A stretch of DNA of 64,000 nucleotides from Zychaea mexicana (Eukaryota > Mucoromycota > Mucoromycetes > Mucorales > Lichtheimiaceae). Positions 56,431 to 64,000 of this stretch are shown one piece after another. Positions within the stretch are counted from its first letter, which is position 1, and each line of letters begins with the position of its first letter. The translations under genes and the position numbers were made by a program. The stretch covers positions 42,390 to 106,389 of the forward strand of contig NW_026516799.1 of NCBI RefSeq assembly GCF_025766255.1, in the 5' to 3' direction. The notes under the pieces were generated by a model that did not search any database, was not told the origin of the DNA, and saw only the letters and a program-made list of their open reading frames with translations.

Positions 56431-57463
56431 GGGAACTAATCATTAAATATAGATTTATATTACTAGTATTAATTTTGAAATTATTTATTAATTAAATATA
56501 ATTTATAAAACATTTAATTTAATATTTAAAATCTGATATTATTTTTTATAAACTATTTTATAATTAAATCTTTTTCGTTAAAGTCTTTTTCATTAACCCA
56601 GAAATTTTGAGATTCATCATAATCCTTCCACTTTACTAAAAATATGTAATCATTATCATTTAATTTATGTTCTAATATGTTTTCTATTTCATAAAAGTTG
56701 TTATTTTTATTTATATCTCTAATTAAATTTATATTTATTCTTCTAGCACTTTTTCCTTTTTTTCTCTTTTTCTTATTTATATTTTTATATTCGGGAAAAT
56801 CAATTTCTTCTATTTCATTATTATAATTATTACTATCAATTATATTTTCAGTATTTTCTAAATTTTCATTATCTATTATCATTTCATTATTATTTATATC
56901 TAAATCATCAATTTTTTTTTGTATTTCTGATATATATTTTATTTTATCTAATTGTGTTATTTCATTATTTAATACTATATCAATTAATTTATTATCTGTA
57001 GGAAACTCAAAATTGTTTTCTATCCTTAACTTATGATGATCTTGTGTTATAATATTAAATGTTTCTGTAAATATTTTTATATTTTTTAAAAGAAATGCTA
57101 CTTTCATTTGTAAATTAATATATTTATAATCATCTGTTTTTAAAGTAGAATTATTATTTGAAAATCTTTTAAATGTATTTCCTAATTCACAAAATTGATT
57201 TTCTATACTTGACCTAAAAGAACCAAATACATCATTATAATGCTTTTCTTATTTATTTAAATTTTCATTAGGCTCTTTCCTAATTGGATAAAAGAAATTA
57301 TAATCATTTAGTTCTATATTTTTATTTTTACACAATTTTTCAAGTTGATTTATAAATAATGTATAACCGCCATCAATAGCAATAACATCCCTTTTATTAA
57401 TTTTATTATAAATTTTCATATTTAGAAACATACCTCCATCACTACTCACACCACATAATTCAC
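56431..57463 (-). pseudogene. Second DDE transposase-chromodomain copy (C-terminal half)
   Basis: Frames 57449-57249 and 57107-56553 cover MFLNMKIYNKINKRDVIAID, GGYTLFINQLEKL (second D), FGSFRSSIENQF (E), MKVAFLLKNIKIFTETFNI, an Asn/Glu-rich linker, a basic patch (NKKKRKKGKSARR) and a complete chromodomain-like end YEIENILEHKLNDNDYIFLV plus KWKDYDESQNFWV, with the aromatic residues expected of a methyl-lysine cage. A hAT element splits the gene at 57464; the flank beyond it (61003) restores VSDSELCGVSSDGG in frame. The N-terminal half is not found. Confidence 0.75.
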
Positions 57464-57744
57464 CAGTGTTGGCATTTCTGATGGCCCCTTTTTCCGACAG
57501 TGTCGGAAATGGGGGTTACCGACGTCGGAAATGGGCCGTAAATGATTTCCGATGTTAGTAATGTCGAAATTTATAAGGGTGATTTTCGAACTATGAATAA
57601 AGAGTAATTTTATATTTTAGGACACACATTGACGTTAAATAAGTAATGTTATTTGTATGATATCTGTATAGAAATCGTTAAAAACAGTCAGCAATTCATG
57701 CATAGTGTATCTTGGCTGCAGTCTATATTGACCACAGCATGAAG

Positions 57745-58205
57745 TCCATATACCATATCGATAATCTCTCAAACATAGATCACAATTGAGTCAGCTTCGT
57801 TTCAATCTAGTTTATCTGAGTTGAGCGCATTGTACCTGTCAAAGAGCGGATACCAATCTCAGCACTGATAAAGGTGAGACTTCGCCAAACAAGGAACACA
57901 CCGATCAAGGCATAATGACTCTTTACAATCAGAAGACAACGTCCATTATCTTGACCGCCAAACTCAACCTTCCCATCCTTCTTCATCTTCACAACATCCG
58001 AAATCCTGCATGTCCGCGATCCATTCATCAGTTCATCCAAACGGAAGTCTAGACAGCATCTTCAACAGTATATAAAGGGTTGTGAATTCATTTAATAAAA
58101 ATCATCTCATATTTGACTCTCACTGTATTTCATATTGTCTTTTATTTTTACCTCTTTTCTTTTATTATCTATCCACAACCTACGTTTATCACAACAATTC
58201 ATCAT
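57745..58205 (+). promoter_or_regulatory. hAT 5' region shared with Harbinger-2
   Basis: Aligns by eye with the reverse complement of 28915-29405 across about 460 bp, including a TATA-like TATATAAAGG at about 58070 and the following TTGTGAATTCATT. Ends about 65 bp before the hAT start codon. Confidence 0.75.
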
Positions 58206-58270
58206 CAACTACGTACACCACATTTCCATCTTTAACTTCATATTTTTACAAGAACCTACTACATTCCGAC

Positions 58271-60866
58271 ATGTCCAACAACGCTGAACGTACTAGCTTA
58301 AACTCTTCATCGTTAACTGCTTCTCGAGCTCCATTGGCCGGCCGTAGGGCTAATACCCTTACATCAAGATTTTTTGATACCTTTGATCAATTCAAGAATG
58401 GAAAGTGGATGTCGGACAAAAGTGCAAAATGCAAGGCTTGTCTTGAACGTAATCCACAAGGAGCAAAAGAATTTAGCAACACAAAAAAGAAGACATTGGA
58501 AAAGCATCTAAGGGTATGTTTTATTTAGTTGTCTAATAATCAAGTGCTGCTTTAAAAACAACAATCAGTGGGCACTAGAAGGTTGTTATTGTGCAAACAT
58601 ATACATGTAGGAGTGCCCTTATCTTTCGGATAAAGACAAGGCGGATCTTTGTCAAATGGAAGATATCGTTCTAGGTGATGATGTTTTTCCAGATGATTCG
58701 ATTAGTCAAGCATCAAGTTACTCAGAGACATCGGTTCAAAGAAGAAGACTCAACCAAACCTCCATTGCCAAGTACGGTTCCTTTGAGAACCCAGATTGGT
58801 TGGCATTGTTCCATAGGAAACTTTTACTTGCCACCGTTTCTGCTAATTTGCCCTTCCGTTGGATTGAGAATCCCAGAGTTCGTGATGTGTGTGTTCATTT
58901 GAATAGTCGTATCCAGGTAATGCTTTAACTTTTTATACTCACTGAGTGACTAAGCTTGAAAAGCTTTTAACCTAACAGGAGTTTTTTTATCATCTTAGTT
59001 CAAACCTAATGGATTGCCATCTTGTAAATATCTCGGAAACAAAATCTTGAGCGCCGTTGCCATTTAAGCAAATGCATCTATCATCGAGGAAGCCCAAAGA
59101 TCTCAAGGTGTGACCCTTACTTGCGATGGTTGGAAAAATGTATCCAAGGAGTCAATCCTAGATGTGGTGCTTAACACGGCTAAGGGAAGCAGCGTGGTCT
59201 GGGATGCCAAGGATATATCTGGTGAGATCTCAGGAACTTTAGAGGTCAAGAGTAAGCTTGAAAGCTTGCTGTTTGATGCCGCCGAAAAGATCCCTGAAAA
59301 CAATATCCAGGTGATCGTAGTCGTTACAGATTCGGCAAGTGCATATACTACTGCTTGTTCACAATTGCGCCGCGTCCACCAATATATCGTTTGGCTTCCG
59401 TGTTTTGCCCATCAAATGAATCTTTGTATCGCAGACATGTTCAAGGCCTTTACTTCGCTGAAGGACTACGTAGCCCAAGCCGTCAAAGTTATTGAAGCGT
59501 TCAACTGCTCCCCATATTTGACGCGAAAACTTAAAGATCATCAGACCGGTGCACCGCAACGACGTAGAGTTACCTTGCGACAACCTGCAAGTACCTGATG
59601 GAACAGCCATTTTGACGCTTTCAGAAGCTTGTGTAATACACAGATTGCATTGAAGGTACCCATTTTAATTCATAGTAATCCACGGTCAACTCGAACTTAA
59701 TGCAACAAGTTACTAATTCATAGATATCTTTAAGCAGCATACCATCTTGTCCTTGGAAGAAACGATGGATACTCGCTTGCCACCTGAAGTACCAAATATT
59801 ATCAAGGATGAAACTTTCTGGGTATATGTACAAGGATTGCAATCAAATGGTCCAGCCTTTTGCCACCAGCCTCGATTGTTTGCAAAGCGACCAAGCAAGG
59901 CTGTATCATATTGTTCATCAGTTTGCAAGTATCATCCCACACATCGTTGCAAACGACTTTGTTAAGACGTTACCGCAAGAACAGTTGGGTGCCTTTATCA
60001 GTCGATTGAAGCGACGCTAGTATCAGTGGGAGCAGCCACTTTTGCTTCTGGCATTGTACCTAAACCCGAATTATCGTCTCAACAATATTAACACTTTCCT
60101 GGATCCTTTTCACGGAGACACCGAGAACCGAGGCGTATCTGTTCTCGAGCTTGGCTTGTGGGCTGCGCGATACTTTTCTATGTGGACCAGACAAGAATCT
60201 CAGAGTATGATGGCGCAAATACAAAGGTACCATGAGTAAGAATACCCATTCAGTGCAAAGATGGCCAAGCAATTCCCATCAATAGAGCGATATTGGGCTA
60301 TGATGGAGCAAGCCAACCATGAGTGCAAGGATCTGGTATTCGTGGCTCGCTGCGTGCATTCAATTGGCGTCAACTCAGCTTCCTATGAACGCCTGTTTAG
60401 CGATATGGGATTCATCCACAGCAATCGACGAAACGAACTTGGGTGGGAGAAGGTGCTCAAAATTGCACAAGTCCGAGCCATGCTACGAAAAGAAGATGCG
60501 CACATGCGACGGATGCGCACTGAAACACCCACGCCCACTGCTCGACCCATATTACAGCAGATGGAAAGTAGTCAACGTTTGTATATAGAGGGCAGCATGG
60601 ACAACATGGACGAACAGGAGCCTGACGACGAAGACATGCATGAAGAAACCATAACTGGACATGTCGACGAGGAAAGTGCCGCTGTTTTGGCGTCCAGATG
60701 GAACGTTTTGGCGAACGAATGGTTCGAAATATTGGATGGAGAGGGTCAAGATTCTTGCCAAGACCAAGCGAGTGATGAAGTTCATCCAGCCGAAAATAAG
60801 AGATACAAGTGGAAGCTGGAATCGCTGTTTCTGCCTGGTTTGCCTCCACTAGAAAGCTTCGAATAA
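58271..60866 (+). pseudogene. hAT transposase
   Basis: Exons about 58271-58514, 58611-58916, 58999-59655 and 59724-60866. Exon 1 has a BED-type finger (KWMSDKSAKCKACLE...LEKHLR). Then TLTCDGWKNVSKESILDVVL, VIVVVTDSASAYTTA, IVWLPCFAHQMNLCIADMF and, after TGA for an expected Arg, WNSHFDAFRSL. The C-terminus has the dimerisation block (FVARCVHSIGVNSASYERLF...RNELGWEKVLKIAQV) and an acidic tail. Lesions: TAA near 59066, TGA 59596, a frameshift near 59845, TAG 60018, TAA 60237. Confidence 0.9.
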
Positions 60867-61230
60867 TGTTTTGTTATAGTTTTTTTGATAAATATATATT
60901 CTTTATACTGTATTTCCAACATTTCCGACATTTCCGACATTTACAACGGTCGGAAACTACGCTGTCGATTACCGACGTCGGAAACGCAACGCTGTAATTC
61001 ACTATCTGAAACTGTAATAACCGTCCTAGGAACAATGATTCCACAATGAAAAGAATACTAAACTAAAATTTGCGGCGCCCAGTGTTTTTGATATGGCCGC
61101 AAACCACAAATCCACGCCGCAAATTATGCCTGTACAGCTAATGACTTTTCCACTCATAGAGAAAGTAGCTGAGTGTGCCTGAATAAGCCTAACCCTTCGT
61201 TCCCATTTCCTATTATCTGTGCAAATAAGC

Positions 61231-62116
61231 ATGTCTTTCAATATACATCAAAAGCGTAAACAAACAACAAAAGCCTATCGATTCTTAGATAAAGGGAAGA
61301 AGCTTATCAGATTGACAAGCACGGTCAATAAGTCAACTGCAAGTGATATAACTACGCCATTCGAAATTCGAGCATCATCACTGCCAGCCATTTCTTCTCT
61401 ATCTGACGGATGGTCAACTGATGATGAGGTGGACGAAGTTGACTATCAGTCAAGACGTCAGACTGCAGCTGTTAAGCGTGCAGTACGCTAGTCTAGCCTT
61501 TTTCCTTCGTTGCTCAAAGCCTATAGAGAAGGGTATAAGCAAGCATAGGTCGCAGAGGCACTCGAGCCTGCCACCCATAAGATGTGTGGTTGTGCTGCTG
61601 ATAAAAAAGCCCACAAGGCTGTCACCTGTATCTTTAAGTGCGGTAAATATTGTTTTTAGGATATTTTCGCAAAATTTAACACCCTTGTCTTATCTAGGTA
61701 TTCGACAGTTTGACATCGAATACTGCAAGTCGTGCCCTGACTATGCTTTGCCTTTGGTGCTAATGCGCAGTCATATGATTCCTCTGACGCCAAAAGCCCC
61801 CAGCCATGCAGTGCATATCAAGTTGAGGCAGACAATCCACAATTTGCATTACATTTGCCGCGTCTCCGTGCACAATATTGCAAAATGGCTACAAGCAGAT
61901 TTTGAGCAAGAGGTATTACTTTTTGTAGGGCAATCTTTCATCTAGCGAGCTTTTAAATATACTTTTGTTTTTTAGGTTCCTGCTTCTCTCAAGTCTCGCT
62001 TGAACGATGTGCTGCCTATATTTGGCAGAATACTTCTAAGCTTGAAAAAGCAGTTGAGAGGAGAGTTTGGTGTAGAGAACAATATCTGCCCAGGTTGCAG
62101 ATACGTGGTACTGTAG
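61231..62116 (+). pseudogene. KDZ-type transposase N-terminal CxC region (fragment)
   Basis: Exon 1 from ATG 61231, with two TAG codons; then KMCGCAADKKAHKAVTCIFK, spliced (GTAAAT to TATCTAG) into GIRQFDIEYCKSCPDYALPL, MIPLTPKAPSHAVHIKLRQT and VSVHNIAKWL; the last exon ends ICPGCRYVVL. Paired Cys motifs followed by a P-x-P-x-x-A-x-H block are what I recall of CxC domains in fungal Kyakuja-Dileera-Zisupton transposases. The catalytic part is absent. Confidence 0.5.
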
Positions 62117-62217
62117 TGATTTAACTTTTTAATTTGAAGATATACAAAAGTATGTCTACTTATTTTTACCGTGGGTCCGCTGAAGTCCTCACAGGTCCAG
62201 CGGGTCTCGAAAATTCT

Positions 62218-62243
62218 GGGGTTTTTTCTTATAAAAAAACCCC
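62218..62243. terminator. Strong hairpin GGGGT(n)/A(n)CCCC
   Basis: GGGGTTTTTT pairs with AAAAAACCCC around a 6-nt loop. Weak inverted sequences (GCTGAAGTCCTCA and GGTCCTCAGC) lie outside it, so it may be the centre of a small foldback repeat rather than a terminator. It follows the KDZ fragment by about 100 bp. Confidence 0.35.
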
Positions 62244-62552
62244 AATGACCGAGCTAATAAGTGCATTTTTAACCCTGAGGTCCTCAGCCATTTTACTCAC
62301 TTAACCAGCATTGAGCTCTTGTGTCTTGTCGGAGGACGTGCATGATCGATGCTTTTTGAATGACCTTCGTATACATTGATCAATCTGATCGATCATGGTA
62401 ATAATTAGACTAATCGATTTTTTCTGTTCATGAAAAAATAAATTGTTATTCTTTCTACTGTATCACTCTCAAAGAAAAGTGTTCTTTCTTGATTTTTATA
62501 GAATACATAGAATACAACAAACTAAATATTGGCATAACAGATTTATTGACAT

Positions 62553-64000
62553 TTAGAAATCTACTTTGTCTACTTGTTCCCACAACTTAACATTCTTGCT
62601 CATCCAATCCAGGGATTTCGGTTTTATGACTCCTCCAGCACACCATTCAGCCTTTGGGTGCTTTCGCCAGTATTCTAACATAGCCAAAGCACGCTGCTCA
62701 TCCTGCTGTAAACCATGGCACTCGATAAACGCGTCGATACCTTTTACTATTTGTTGCCTGCGATACACCCATTTTGCCTTGTCTCCACGCCATTTTTTCC
62801 CGTAATCAGCCTCCAGCTTTTTGATGGCAGGTTTTCCGGATAGCCCATAATGCCATTCGCGGTGTAAATCCGGGATGCTCGTGACGTTTTCGCTCATCCT
62901 GTACTTTGGCATTTAGCTGCTTGAGGATGTCGTGGCCGGGGCTACCATGGTTGTATTTGGTGGAGACGCGGGCGAGTTAGCAGGGATAGGACAAGATGAT
63001 GATGCAGTGGTAGTTGAAGCGGCATTAGTGGCGGATTGGTCAAAAGCGGGATGGGATGATGATGTAGGAGAGGCGGCAAAGGTAGGATGTGATGTTGATG
63101 CTGTTGTAGAAAGTGCAGCTGCCTGCGATTGCTGTTGTGCGTTCCATTGCACCGTGATAGTCAGTCGTCCGTTTGCCAGATCACCCATGAATTGATTCAT
63201 GGTTCTATTTTGTTCTTCGACCGTTCGAGAAAGGACAGCTAGTTTCTGTGAAAGATCGCGATACATTTCGCGCATGTAATTGTGCAAAACTGGCATCGAC
63301 TTCTGCAAAGTGAGCTCCTCGGGTGGTGGTGCCGTTTCAATGGCAGTCTTCAACATACTAAAAATAATCAAGGTACGATTGGTAAATAACTCATATATAT
63401 ATAATCGCACCATGTAATAACCTCTTTAATGATATTTCAATTACTTACAGTTTGAAATCCAAATAATCTTGATCGCTGAACAGAGGCTGCTTCCAAACAG
63501 ATAAATCTGGGTGTCGCTCCATCATTAATACTGAATCTTACAAAAAGGTCCTTCGAAGAACACGCAGCATCTGAAGGAATCCGTCTGCCGCAACACTTTT
63601 GTCTCCTAGTCCTTGATCGATCTTTTCTTGCCACTCTTCAATCCACGGGAAAACTTTACAGAGCAAAGCTTCTCGAGGCTGAACGCTATCGCGCGGTAGC
63701 CAGAAATTTTTACCGTTGGCATCGAAAGCTGCCATCGCGCGCAATAATCGCCGTGGTAAGTTGGTCAAGTACGATCCCTCCATGGAGTCAGTGGTCCATC
63801 TTCCAGCACGTCGAATTGCCGAATCACCAGCTTCACCCAGATCTGCCATTTTACTACCGGATTTTCTACCAGCATGTGTAATGGCTGTTGAGTTGATCCT
63901 ACATGCTTCGAAAGCCTTAGACAGAGCCTTGTAATGCGCAGGCTGGGTGATGTTCTTGGTGAGATCGCTGTTGTCGGTCTTGCATAGCTTGATGTTATAC
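62553..64000 (-). pseudogene. Crypton tyrosine recombinase with GCR1_C-like DNA-binding domain (partial)
   Basis: Enters at the right edge. The recombinase C-terminal half reads THAGRKSGSKMADLGEAG (HxxR), RRAGRWTTDSMEGSYL (Trp at the second His position and the Tyr nucleophile) and WLPRDSVQPREALLCKVFPW. Intron 63358-63448 (GTAAGT...TTTTAG) joins DYLDFKL to MLKTAIETAPPPEEL. A Ser/Thr/Ala linker follows, then a GCR1_C-like domain (IPDLHREWHYGLSGKPAI, YGKKWRGD, YRRQQIVKGIDAF). Two in-frame TAA codons, at 63538-63540 and 62913-62915, sit where CAA would continue the protein. Confidence 0.88.

Larger units (their letters stand above)
57464..60994 (+). mobile_element. hAT transposon
   Basis: Exact 8-bp duplication TAATTCAC (57456-57463 and 60995-61002), as hAT elements make. 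Termini CAGTGTTGGCATTTCTGATG and CAGCGTTGCGTTTCCGACGT are imperfect inverted repeats. TTTCCGAC/GTCGGAAA motifs cluster near both ends (57490-57570 and 60920-60990), likely transposase-binding subterminal repeats. Confidence 0.93.

Noticed and set aside
61026..61241. 71-codon minus ORF between hAT and the KDZ fragment
   Set aside because: Different frame from the chromodomain transposase that should continue here; no motif.

Overview
The window looks like repeat-rich, nearly host-gene-free DNA of an early-diverging fungus, most likely Mucoromycota. The evidence is short introns (about 50-90 nt, GT..AG), fungal-type tRNA genes, and a mobilome of Ty3/gypsy, Crypton, CACTA/Plavaka-like, KDZ-like, PIF/Harbinger, hAT, piggyBac, Tc1/mariner, Merlin and Helitron pieces. 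The taxonomic call is inference from family composition; no rRNA or conserved housekeeping gene is present. Almost every coding region is a transposon protein carrying in-frame stops or frameshifts.

Layout. 0-2.5 kb: decayed N-terminal part of a C2H2/telomere-linked RecQ-helicase-like gene. 6.2-9.35 kb: Tc1-like element with TA duplication and a five-exon transposase. 9.4-11.4 kb: minisatellite, foldback repeats and a candidate structured RNA. 11.4-13.6 kb: decayed gypsy-2 with LTR and PBS. 14.34 kb: tRNA-Ala. 14.48-24.24 kb: gypsy-1 with two LTRs, split in gag by an AT-rich element that was itself split by a Harbinger element. 24.6 kb: tRNA-Glu. 25.8-29.4 kb: second Harbinger with a Myb-like partner gene. 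29.8-31.75 kb: AT-rich element encoding a DDE transposase fused to a chromodomain. 32-38 kb: GAATCG/GAACCG-ended elements, a Harbinger fragment, a Merlin relic, a second AT-rich zinc-module relic and a long-TIR element. 38.7-39.4 kb: MITE and tRNA-Lys. 39.4-46.55 kb: CACTA-type element with a transposase and an apparently intact four-exon second gene. 46.77-50.95 kb: Tc1-like element with piggyBac inserted in its terminal repeat. 52-53.3 kb: LTR copy split by a MITE. 54-56.4 kb: Helitron helicase. 56.4-61 kb: second chromodomain-transposase copy, interrupted by hAT. 61.2-62.1 kb: KDZ-like N-terminus. 62.55-64 kb: Crypton recombinase C-terminal half.

The nests are supported by target-site duplications that restore the reading frame or sequence of the host element when the insert is removed mentally. 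This gives relative ages: gypsy-1 is older than the AT-rich element, which is older than Harbinger-1; Tc1-2 is older than piggyBac; Helitron is older than the chromodomain element, which is older than hAT. The most unusual features are the DDE transposase-chromodomain fusion, a 460-bp promoter region shared by a hAT and a Harbinger transposase, an intact cargo gene in the CACTA element, and a repeat family sitting just downstream of tRNA genes. All alignments were made by eye.
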